Origin: Bacteroidota bacterium
GTDB lineage: Bacteria > Bacteroidota > Bacteroidia > Bacteroidales > Tenuifilaceae
NCBI GenBank assembly: GCA_023406715.1
Contig: JAEXVC010000197.1
Span: forward strand, 1 to 20,940
Direction: 5' to 3'
Length of the DNA stretch: 20,940 nucleotides
Position numbers and translations under genes: made by a program. The notes below the pieces were generated by a model. That model was not told where the DNA came from, ran no database searches, and saw only the letters and a program-made list of their open reading frames with translations. Of the stretch, positions 8,406-14,531 are shown one piece after another. How positions within the stretch are numbered: the stretch's first letter is position 1; every line of letters starts with the position of its first letter.

Positions 8406-9089
8406 TTATAGTTGTTGGTTTAAGAAATAGTTTATCCAACCTCCAACAGTACTATTATGAATGGGTAATTGTAGACTATTGATACCCTCTTTTATAACGC
8501 TTTCATCAATTTTATTTATTCTACTCTCCATTAGGAATTTTACATACTTTACCGGAAACTCAGGATGGCCTTGAATTCCTAACATTTTATCGCCAATTTG
8601 AATTATCCCAACAGGGCATTTTGGTGCATTCGCAATAATCTTGCTGTTTGGTGGAAGAATCTTTATTTGATCCTGACACGACATCAACAGATTTACTTTA
8701 TAAGACGCAGGAATCATCCAGTCCTTACTATCAACAATTTCGAACTGATGTACGCCAACGCACCATCCTATTGCCGATTTGAGAACTTTACCGCCCATTG
8801 CCTCGCCAAGCATTTGATGCCCAAAGCAAACGCCAATGCAGTATTTATCAGCCTTTGCAATTGAACAGACAAAGTCTTTAAGTTTATTTATCCACTCAAT
8901 ATCATCGTAAACCGAGTACTTTGAGCCTGTAATAATCCAAGCTTCGTGCTTTGTGGCAGATTCTGGAAAAACACCATCACATACGAAGTAATTCACTAGT
9001 TCGTGGTTGGGAAGTAAACTCCCAAATAGTTCAGGATATCCTGCAAAACCTTCCTGAATGTGATCGCAAATGAGGAGTCCGATTTTCAT
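8406..9089 (-). CDS. Class I glutamine amidotransferase (GMP synthase-like GATase domain, stand-alone)
   Basis: A 227-residue protein that is a single type 1 GATase domain. The catalytic triad is visible: nucleophile C88 in IGVCFGHQMLGEAMGG, and H175 and E177 in GIQGHPEFP. The oxyanion-type strand WIITGSKYSVYDD is also typical of the GMP-synthase-like subgroup. No synthetase domain is fused, and the nearest neighbours (radical SAM upstream, NYN-CSD downstream) do not name an acceptor. Relatives hydrolyse glutamine or gamma-glutamyl compounds to release ammonia or glutamate; the substrate here is unknown. It lies 118 nt after the radical SAM gene, across an octamer inverted repeat, and probably has its own promoter. 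Confidence 0.85.
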   Translation of the reverse strand: MKIGLLICDHIQEGFAGYPELFGSLLPNHELVNYFVCDGVFPESATKHEAWIITGSKYSVYDDIEWINKLKDFVCSIAKADKYCIGVCFGHQMLGEAMGGKVLKSAIGWCVGVHQFEIVDSKDWMIPASYKVNLLMSCQDQIKILPPNSKIIANAPKCPVGIIQIGDKMLGIQGHPEFPVKYVKFLMESRINKIDESVIKEGINSLQLPIHNSTVGGWINYFLNQQL

Positions 9090-9129
9090 AGGTTAACTAT
9101 TATTTAGTTTTCTCAAAATCTAACTAAAG

Positions 9130-9201
9130 AGTAATGGATTGATGGAGTTTTGGCGTAGAGTATTGTTTCATTTTTCCATTACTCCATTGCTCCAACACTC
9201 C
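9130..9201. repeat. Inverted arrays of degenerate octamers
   Basis: The left arm is three octamers ending in GG (AGTAATGG, ATTGATGG, AGTTTTGG; 9130-9153). The right arm is three octamers beginning with CC (CCATTACT, CCATTGCT, CCAACACT; 9176-9199). The outer left and inner right units form a perfect 10-bp inverted repeat, GAGTAATGGA (9129-9138) with TCCATTACTC (9175-9184). It lies in the gap between the radical SAM stop and the amidotransferase start and has no coding potential. It may be a dispersed intergenic repeat; no second copy is visible in this window. Confidence 0.6.
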
Positions 9202-9207
9202 TTTTCT

Positions 9208-10086
9208 TTATAGTATCCCTGGAGATGTTGGATAAACACCCCGAGGTGTTGTTTCAATAGCCCTATCAATCTGTATCAAAAGAGCGTCTTTATCCTTCGA
9301 CAAGGTTCCGCTAAGAATCAAGTTATTCGATACGTGATTGCTACGGTAAATTACATTATTCAGTTCAGTTAGACCGATGAATGTTCGCAATTCTTCAAAT
9401 AGCTCGGCTATTGTTAATGGCACATACTCTCCCTGAAACTTACTCCTAAAATGATTTTCTCCGTAAGGCATACTCAACGTTAAAGTTGATAGAAACTTTG
9501 GGTTGAGTTGATTGATAATTTTTGCCGAGTTAATGGCATGTTGCTGACTGTAATTTTTTCCACCAAGTCCGTTAATTATCATTATTGATGTTTCAATTCC
9601 CGCTTGGTGAACTTTAAGAATGCCTTCAACGGTGGAGTTTGCCGTTTCTCCCTTATCAATCAGCTTCAAAAGTTCATCGTCGCCTGTTTCAATGCCAATG
9701 TAAAGAAGTTTTAGCCCAAGTTCCCTGAGAATTTTTAGTTCCTCATCGCTCTTGCTAAGAATATCTCTTGGCATTGCATAGGACGAAACCCGTTGAATCC
9801 TTCCAAAGTGCTTATTAATCTCCTCAAGTATTGGGATTAATTTATTGGCAGATAGCACAAAGGCATTGCCATCGGCAAGGAATACCTTTTTAGCATCGGA
9901 ATATATCCTCGATAGCGCTTCAATCTCAGGTTTAAGTTCATCGAAGCTGCGAACTTTAAACTTCTTGGAGGCATACATCTCGCAAAAAGCGCATCTGTTC
10001 CACGAGCAACCCAATGTTGCTTGGATTATTGCTGAATATGCTTCGGCCGGTGGCCTAAAGAGTGGTTCGTCGTAATTGAAATACAT
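9208..10086 (-). CDS. Radical SAM protein with CX4CX2C cluster motif
   Basis: A 292-residue protein. The cluster cysteines are C27, C32 and C35 in LGCSWNRCAFCEMY, giving CX4CX2C instead of the usual CX3CX2C. The frame is unambiguous at this point. Downstream are typical radical SAM barrel segments: KVFLADGNAF, the Elp3/MiaB-like LKLLYIGIETGDDELL, and a SIMIINGLGG strand. There is no TRAM, SPASM or B12-binding domain. The reaction is unknown. It lies 67 nt downstream of the cysteine synthase gene on the same strand and could be co-transcribed with it. A weak -7-like box (TATATTTA) in that gap could instead drive it separately. Confidence 0.85.
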   Translation of the reverse strand: MYFNYDEPLFRPPAEAYSAIIQATLGCSWNRCAFCEMYASKKFKVRSFDELKPEIEALSRIYSDAKKVFLADGNAFVLSANKLIPILEEINKHFGRIQRVSSYAMPRDILSKSDEELKILRELGLKLLYIGIETGDDELLKLIDKGETANSTVEGILKVHQAGIETSIMIINGLGGKNYSQQHAINSAKIINQLNPKFLSTLTLSMPYGENHFRSKFQGEYVPLTIAELFEELRTFIGLTELNNVIYRSNHVSNNLILSGTLSKDKDALLIQIDRAIETTPRGVYPTSPGIL

Positions 10087-10153
10087 TGTAAAAAGTAAAG
10101 TGTAAATATAGCCCTTTTAATACTTTGATAAATAGAAGGCACAATCAGAAAAA

Positions 10154-11062
10154 CTAAAGTAACCCTTCAACGCTTAAGTATCGCTCTGCAGAATCATATG
10201 CAAATGTTAGTATTCGTTTGTTTGATTCAATTGTTGAAAGCAATTCTGTTATTGCAACCAAGTTTGCTGCTGTTGATATTCCTGCTAGGAATCCTTCTGT
10301 TTTGGCAAACTTCCTTACCATTTCGAAAGCATCTGTACCTTTAACCCTAATTACCTCATCAATAATGCTTTTGTTCAGGTTCGATGGAATAAACCCAGCA
10401 CCAATCCCCTGTATTGGATGTGGCCCAGCCTTTCCTTCCGATATCATTGGCGAATCCAATGGTTCCACAGCAATAATTTTTATATCAGGGAATACTTCTT
10501 TTAGCTTACTTCCTGCTCCGGAGATATGCCCACCAGTTCCAACGCCAACAACTAAATAATCAATGCCATCGGGAAAGTCAGCAACAATTTCTTTTGCAGT
10601 GTTGATATAATGGGTGTTGGGGTTCGATTTATTTGCAAATTGCATTGGCATCCATGCATTTGGTATTGCTCGCAAAATTTCCTCGGCTTTAGCTATTGCG
10701 CCCTTCATACCTTCGGCTTTTGGTGTTAGAACCAACTCAGCGCCGTAGGCGCTAAGCAAGCGTCGACGTTCAATGGACATCGACTCTGGCATAGTAAGAA
10801 TAAGCCTGTAACCCTTTATTGCCGATATCATTGCCAGGCCAATACCCGTATTGCCCGATGTGGGCTCCACAATCACGCTTCCGATTTTTAAGACTCCGCT
10901 TCGTTCAGCATCCTCTATCATTGCCAAGGCTGCTCTATCTTTTATGCTTCCTGAAGGATTTCTGCGTTCATCCTTAATCCAAACCTCGTTGTTTGGGAAT
11001 AGTTTGTTGAGCCTAATTTGAGGTGTTCCTCCAACTGTTTGTAATAAACTTTGTGCTTTCAT
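10154..11062 (-). CDS. cysK: Cysteine synthase (O-acetylserine sulfhydrylase)
   Basis: A 302-residue PLP enzyme of fold type II. It converts O-acetylserine and sulfide to cysteine in the cytosol. The PLP lysine is K41 in NPSGSIKDRAA, the substrate loop is PTSGNTGIGLA (about 67-77), and the PLP phosphate loop is GVGTGGHISGAG. IQGIGAGFIPSNL and the end DSAERYLS are typical of CysK. The loop usually written TTGPEI in CysK reads NTAKEI here, so a CysM-type assignment or other acceptor use cannot be excluded. The ATG at 11062 is chosen because it gives the family's normal N-terminus; a longer form would need a TTG at 11092. The gene lies 126 nt after cysE, across a palindromic repeat, and both would be governed by the Cys leader upstream of cysE. 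Confidence 0.92.
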   Translation of the reverse strand: MKAQSLLQTVGGTPQIRLNKLFPNNEVWIKDERRNPSGSIKDRAALAMIEDAERSGVLKIGSVIVEPTSGNTGIGLAMISAIKGYRLILTMPESMSIERRRLLSAYGAELVLTPKAEGMKGAIAKAEEILRAIPNAWMPMQFANKSNPNTHYINTAKEIVADFPDGIDYLVVGVGTGGHISGAGSKLKEVFPDIKIIAVEPLDSPMISEGKAGPHPIQGIGAGFIPSNLNKSIIDEVIRVKGTDAFEMVRKFAKTEGFLAGISTAANLVAITELLSTIESNKRILTFAYDSAERYLSVEGLL

Positions 11063-11114
11063 ATTTTTGTTTGTTTTATGTTTCTTAATCAATGTTCAAG
11101 GTTATTATAGATTT

Positions 11115-11173
11115 TTCGCTACCGCTCGAAATGACAAGAAATAGTGTGATTTGTCATGCTGAGCGATAGCGAA
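11115..11173. repeat. REP-like imperfect palindrome between cysE and cysK
   Basis: Two 22-nt arms (11115-11136 and 11152-11173) are inverted complements at 18 of 22 positions around a 15-nt spacer. The right arm contains TGTCATGCTGAGCGATAGCG, a type of sequence that recurs as intergenic repeats in bacterial genomes. It would fold into a long hairpin in the cysE-cysK transcript. No U-tract follows on either strand, so it is not an obvious terminator; mRNA stabilisation or partial attenuation is possible. Confidence 0.75.
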
Positions 11174-11188
11174 GCATCTCTTCATCAA

Positions 11189-11962
11189 CTAACCTTTGCT
11201 CAAAGTTTCACGTTCCCTAACAATAACCTTGCTTTCGTGGTAAACCAAGGAGTTTGGCTCAACGCTCTTGGTGAGCCATACGTTGCCGCCAATAATGCTA
11301 TTATGCCCAATAGTAGTATTACCTCCCAGAATTGTACTTCCGGCATATATTACCACATCATCCTCAATAGTGGGGTGACGCTTTGTTTGAGACAGTTCCT
11401 TGCCTACGCTTAGTGCACCAATTGTAACGCCTTGGTAAACTTTGACCCTATTGCCAATAATGGCCGTTTCGCCAATTACTATGCCTGTTCCGTGGTCTAT
11501 AAAAAACTCCTTTCCAATGGTTGCTTTCGGGTGAATATCGATACCTGTTCTGGAATGAGCCCATTCTGTCATAATTCTTGGAATCAATAGAACATTTTTA
11601 CTAGCAAGAGAGTGCGCCAATCGATAAGTGCAGATAGCAGTAAATCCAGGATATGCAATAATTACCTCATCAATTCCGCTTGCAGCAGGGTCGTTTTTAG
11701 CGATAGCGTTAGCATCGGCGATAAGTTCTTTTTGAAGTAAGGGTAGTTCTGTAGTAAATTCTTTTGCAAGTAAATCTGCCTTTGAGCTATTGCCAATCTG
11801 TTTTTTAAGCAGTTTATTGAGTTCTCGGTAGATCTCGCTTGAACTAACGTTAAATGTACGTTGGTTAAGCATCTCTGGGAAGAGATGCATTAGTACAAGT
11901 TGGGTAAATTCCTCAACTTCAACTTTTATGTTGTATTTTTTTCTAAATCTTAAAAAATCCAT
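11189..11962 (-). CDS. cysE: Serine O-acetyltransferase
   Basis: A 257-residue protein. It transfers acetyl from acetyl-CoA to serine, giving O-acetylserine, the first committed step to cysteine. The N-terminal helical region (about 1-115) includes DPAASGIDE and YPGFTAICTYRLAH. A left-handed beta-helix of hexapeptide repeats follows: GIDIHPKATIG, DHGTGIVIGETAIIG, VYQGVTIGALS, TIEDDVVIYAGSTILGG, TTIGHNSIIGG. D142 and H157 match the catalytic Asp and His of the E. coli enzyme. The C-terminus ends ERETLSKG and lacks the terminal Ile tail that inserts into CysK to form the cysteine synthase complex, so complex formation by the classical route is doubtful. It is the first gene after a Cys-rich leader ORF and terminator; cysK follows. 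Confidence 0.94.
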   Translation of the reverse strand: MDFLRFRKKYNIKVEVEEFTQLVLMHLFPEMLNQRTFNVSSSEIYRELNKLLKKQIGNSSKADLLAKEFTTELPLLQKELIADANAIAKNDPAASGIDEVIIAYPGFTAICTYRLAHSLASKNVLLIPRIMTEWAHSRTGIDIHPKATIGKEFFIDHGTGIVIGETAIIGNRVKVYQGVTIGALSVGKELSQTKRHPTIEDDVVIYAGSTILGGNTTIGHNSIIGGNVWLTKSVEPNSLVYHESKVIVRERETLSKG

Positions 11963-11984
11963 ATTATGTGTATTTAAAATTGAT

Positions 11985-12018
11985 AAAATAAAAAACCCCT
12001 CCGGAGGCCGGAAGGGTT
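11985..12018 (-). terminator. cysE: Rho-independent terminator in the cysE leader (attenuator)
   Basis: Read on the minus strand, AACCCUUCCGG (12018-12008) pairs with CCGGAGGGGUU (12004-11994) over 11 bp, including one U-G wobble, with a CCU loop. It is followed by UUUUAUUUU (from 11993). It lies about 170 nt after the preceding gene's stop codon but only about 25 nt before the cysE start codon. This position suits an attenuator rather than a simple end-of-gene terminator. Confidence 0.85.
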
Positions 12019-12051
12019 ATGTTTGATTGTATTAGTATCTACTAAATAGAA

Positions 12052-12138
12052 TTATCCTAAACATAGCAATGCCCCTTGCGGCCAAGTATTTCCTTGACAA
12101 CAACAGGTACAACAAGCTATATTTTGGTATCTTTTCAT
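12052..12138 (-). CDS. Cys-rich leader peptide of the cysE-cysK attenuator
   Basis: A 28-codon ORF, ATG at 12138 and TAA at 12052-12054. It begins MKRYQNIA, then CCTCCC (codons TGT TGT ACC TGT TGT TGT, 12114-12097), then QGNTWPQGALLCLG. Six of 28 residues are Cys, all TGT. This is far above the normal frequency of a rare amino acid. The ORF ends 34 nt before a terminator hairpin that precedes cysE, and its last third contains the antiterminator strand. The likely role is cis-regulatory: translation speed through the Cys codons reports charged Cys-tRNA. Similar poly-Cys short ORFs are known as cysteine attenuators in mycobacteria; a counterpart in Bacteroidota is my inference. The peptide itself probably has no function. 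Confidence 0.78.
   Translation of the reverse strand: MKRYQNIACCTCCCQGNTWPQGALLCLG
12073..12083 (-). promoter_or_regulatory. Predicted antiterminator strand inside the Cys leader ORF
   Basis: In the transcript, GGCCGCAAGGG (12083-12073) can pair with CCCUUCCGGCC (12016-12006), the 5' arm and loop of the terminator: 10 of 11 positions pair, with one C-C mismatch. It begins 13 nt after the last codon of the Cys run (12097-12099), just beyond the expected edge of a ribosome stalled there. A ribosome translating onward would cover it. A competing short hairpin, GCAA...UUGC (12079-12066), is also possible. The pairing was drawn by hand without energy calculation. Confidence 0.7.
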
Positions 12139-12143
12139 CGTTA

Positions 12144-12173
12144 CAAATGTAATTAATAAAGTAACACTAGAAA
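12144..12173 (-). promoter_or_regulatory. Promoter for the Cys leader and cysE-cysK
   Basis: On the minus strand, TACATTTG (12151-12144) is an exact match to the Bacteroidota -7 box TAnnTTTG. An 18-nt spacer separates it from TTTC (12173-12170), a weak -33 element. The predicted start falls near 12140-12139, one or two bases before the leader ATG at 12138. The leader mRNA would then be nearly leaderless, unless another start further upstream is used. Confidence 0.6.
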
Positions 12174-12184
12174 TTTAAAAAAGT

Positions 12185-12817
12185 TTAATTACTTCCACAG
12201 TTAGAGTTGTAATACCTGACAATTGAATCTAAATCATCCTTTTTAAATTCTTTTTTTTCAATTTTACCTGCTAACTCGGGACAATCAGAAAAATACTGTA
12301 TCATATCTTTTCTAAAAGATAAATTTTTAGGCCATTTAATTGTTCCATTCTCTTTCTGAAGAAGATATTTGTCGGTACTGTAGGAAGCTCCTCCTGACAT
12401 TGTTCCTGTTGCTGCATTCATACCTCCTGGAGAATGCTGATAATAGTAATAACAATACATTCGAAGTTTTCCGTCAATTTCAAGTTTCAAAAAAATATTT
12501 GGTTCAGAATCAAATACCGATGCTAAATCTCCATTCCGAGGAACTGAAATCATTCTAACGTTTTCATAATCATATTTAAACCTTATTTCAATTGCTTGGT
12601 GAGGATAAAGTGTTACTTTATTCCCATTGGAATCATAATACTTTACTTTTTTCTGCAATTTTGTATAGTTGATTTCTTGTGAGAGAAATTTTATTGGTAT
12701 ATCCAACGTTACATTTAAGGTATCTGTTTTCAAAAAAATCTGGCCTTGAATTTTTTCCGCTTTAATAGAATATAGTTGAAAAAAACAAATACAGAAAGTC
12801 AGAAAATATTTAGTCAT
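12185..12817 (-). CDS. Secreted hypothetical protein
   Basis: A 210-residue protein of unrecognised family. The N-terminus MTKYFLTFCICFFQLYSIKA is a signal peptide with a likely cut after residue 20. The mature part is strand-rich, with a cluster of tyrosines (MYCYYYYQHSPGG) and a Gly/Ser-rich loop (AATGTMSGGASYS). It ends in a helical part with DCPELAGKIEKKEF and RYYNSNCGSN; two Cys (DCPEL and SNCG) could form a disulfide. There are no membrane helices after the signal peptide, so it is periplasmic or surface-exposed. It starts 18 nt after gltX on the same strand and may be read from the gltX promoter, though the functions look unrelated. Its lower GC and biased codons suggest a lineage-specific gene. 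Confidence 0.75.
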   Translation of the reverse strand: MTKYFLTFCICFFQLYSIKAEKIQGQIFLKTDTLNVTLDIPIKFLSQEINYTKLQKKVKYYDSNGNKVTLYPHQAIEIRFKYDYENVRMISVPRNGDLASVFDSEPNIFLKLEIDGKLRMYCYYYYQHSPGGMNAATGTMSGGASYSTDKYLLQKENGTIKWPKNLSFRKDMIQYFSDCPELAGKIEKKEFKKDDLDSIVRYYNSNCGSN

Positions 12818-12835
12818 AACAAATCAATTTAAAAA

Positions 12836-14365
12836 TTACTTACCAAGTATTGCAATCGCCTGCTTAAAGCGTTGAGTGGTTTCCTCTTTTCCTAAAACCT
12901 CGCAAATATCGGCAACGCCTGGACCTTTTGATGCTCCCACAAGGCTAAGCCTTATAGCATTCATCACCTTACCCATTCCGTAGCCTTTGGCATTTATGAA
13001 CTCCTTGATTGAGTGTTCAATGGTTTGAACGTCCCATTTCTCAATTCCACTAACAACATCGGTTACCTCCTTAATAATTGCAGCAGTGTCCTCTTTCCAG
13101 AATTTGGCCACGGTTTGCTGGTCATACTCCAGGGGACGCTCAAAGAAGAAGTTGGTTTGCTCCCATATTTCATGAACAAAGGTTAGCCGCTCCTTAACTA
13201 GGCCTACAATGCGAACCAATTTTTCGAAAGGAACATCAAAGTTGTACTGGTCGAGTATTGGTTGGAACATTTCAGCCAGTTCTGTTTCGTTCTTGCGGAT
13301 TAGGTACTGATGGTTGAACCACTTTGCCTTTTCGGGGTCGAACCTTGCTCCCGATTTATTTACACGCTCAATGCTGAACAGTTGGATTAACTCATCCATG
13401 GAAAATAGTTCCTGCTCTGTGCCAGGATTCCAACCCAAAAGAGCAAGCAAATTCACGAATGCTTCTGGAATGTAACCATCCTCGCGGTAACCTCTCGAAA
13501 TTTCTCCTTCGTCCGATTTCCATAGTAGCGGAAATACTGGGAATCCCATTTTATCGCCATCGCGCTTGCTGAGTTTCCCGTTTCCTGTTGGTTTAAGCAA
13601 CAAGGGAAGATGTGCAAACTCTGGCATTTTATCTTCCCAGCCGAAGGCTCGGTAAAGCAACACGTGCAATGGTAAAGAGGGCAACCACTCCTCGCCACGA
13701 ATTACGTGCGAGATTTCCATTAAGTAATCGTCGGTAACGTTTGCCAAATGGTATGTGGGGAGCATATCGCTGCTCTTGAAGAGTACCTTATCGTCTAATG
13801 TAGATGTGTTAACTCGAACTTCGCCCCGGATTAAATCCTGCATAACAACCTCCTCGTTTTCGGGCATTTTGAAACGCACAACCCACTGGTCGCCACGCTC
13901 TATGCGTTGCTTAACCTCGCTTGCCGAAAGTGCAAGCGAGGTTTCCATTTTTTCACGAACCGAGTAGTTGTAGGTAAATACCTCGCCTTTAGCCTCGGCA
14001 TCGGTACGGAGTTTATCCAAAATATCGGGAGCATCAAACGCGATGTATGCGTTTCCGCTCTCTACCAATCTGTCGGCGTACTGCTTGTAAATTGGTTTAC
14101 GCTCGCTTTGGCGGTATGGTGCATGTGGGCCACCTTCGCGTACTCCCTCGTCAATCTTAATTCCGCACCAACGTAAACTTTCGTTGATATAATCCTCGGC
14201 TCCAGGAACAAAACGTTGCGAATCGGTATCCTCAATCCTGAGGATGAAATCGCCACCGTGTTTGCGGGTAAAAAAGTAGTTGAATAGTGCAGTTCTTACT
14301 CCACCAATATGTAATGGCCCTGTTGGACTAGGGGCAAAACGAACTCTAACTTTACGGTTACTCAT
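12836..14365 (-). CDS. gltX: Glutamyl-tRNA synthetase
   Basis: A 509-residue class I aminoacyl-tRNA synthetase. It charges tRNA-Glu with glutamate in the cytosol. The signature RFAPSPTGPLHIGG lies at residues 9-22 (HIGH motif H19-G22). The KMSKS equivalent is KLSKR at 264-268. The tRNA-binding region includes RGEEWLPSLPLHVLLY, and the C-terminal helical anticodon-binding domain follows. Length is normal for GltX. An in-frame ATG at 14413 would add 16 residues (MFDQKKLTLH...), but the ATG at 14365 is preferred: it gives the conserved N-terminus, and a consensus -7 box lies within the extension. It is transcribed divergently from the hybrid kinase at 14532 and is followed by a secreted hypothetical gene. 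Confidence 0.96.
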   Translation of the reverse strand: MSNRKVRVRFAPSPTGPLHIGGVRTALFNYFFTRKHGGDFILRIEDTDSQRFVPGAEDYINESLRWCGIKIDEGVREGGPHAPYRQSERKPIYKQYADRLVESGNAYIAFDAPDILDKLRTDAEAKGEVFTYNYSVREKMETSLALSASEVKQRIERGDQWVVRFKMPENEEVVMQDLIRGEVRVNTSTLDDKVLFKSSDMLPTYHLANVTDDYLMEISHVIRGEEWLPSLPLHVLLYRAFGWEDKMPEFAHLPLLLKPTGNGKLSKRDGDKMGFPVFPLLWKSDEGEISRGYREDGYIPEAFVNLLALLGWNPGTEQELFSMDELIQLFSIERVNKSGARFDPEKAKWFNHQYLIRKNETELAEMFQPILDQYNFDVPFEKLVRIVGLVKERLTFVHEIWEQTNFFFERPLEYDQQTVAKFWKEDTAAIIKEVTDVVSGIEKWDVQTIEHSIKEFINAKGYGMGKVMNAIRLSLVGASKGPGVADICEVLGKEETTQRFKQAIAILGK

Positions 14366-14386
14366 CTTATATGATAATTTGAGGTG

Positions 14387-14417
14387 CAAAGTTAATTTTT
14401 TTTGGTCAAACATTAAA
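14387..14417 (-). promoter_or_regulatory. gltX: gltX promoter
   Basis: On the minus strand, TTTA (14417-14414), a 19-nt spacer and TAACTTTG (14394-14387) match the Bacteroidota -33/-7 pattern, with an exact TAnnTTTG. The predicted start near 14383 leaves a leader of about 18 nt before the ATG at 14365 and lies downstream of the alternative ATG at 14413. Confidence 0.6.
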
Positions 14418-14531
14418 TTTTATAACCTTTACCGTATGTCAAGAAAAATAAATAAATTGTAAGTTGCATTACTTGATTAGTATTAGGATAATAAACCATT
14501 GATTATTAATCGCTGATAAAGGTTTGCCGCT

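Noticed and set aside
11063..11092. TTG-started 10-residue extension of cysteine synthase.
   Set aside because: The ATG at 11062 gives the normal family length and N-terminus; the extension is Lys/Asn-rich and not part of the fold.
11156..11413. An 85-codon plus-strand ORF within cysE and the adjacent repeat.
   Set aside because: It overlaps the clearly conserved cysE on the opposite strand and the palindromic repeat; its translation resembles no protein family.
11990..12018. The hairpin as a plain end-of-operon terminator for the gene at 12185-12817.
   Set aside because: It lies about 170 nt past that stop codon, with a promoter-like -7 box and a Cys-rich ORF in between, and its 5' arm has a matching antiterminator strand. 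It may still stop readthrough, but this is not the best explanation.
12052..12138. Cys-rich short ORF as a RiPP precursor or metallothionein-like peptide, given nearby radical SAM genes.
   Set aside because: The Cys residues form a codon run typical of stalling leaders. The ORF is directly followed by alternative RNA structures and cysE, and no peptide maturation or export gene is adjacent; the radical SAM gene is two genes away.
14366..14413. N-terminal extension of gltX from the ATG at 14413.
   Set aside because: The extra 16 residues precede the conserved synthetase start, and a consensus -7 box lies inside that stretch, so transcription probably begins downstream of it.
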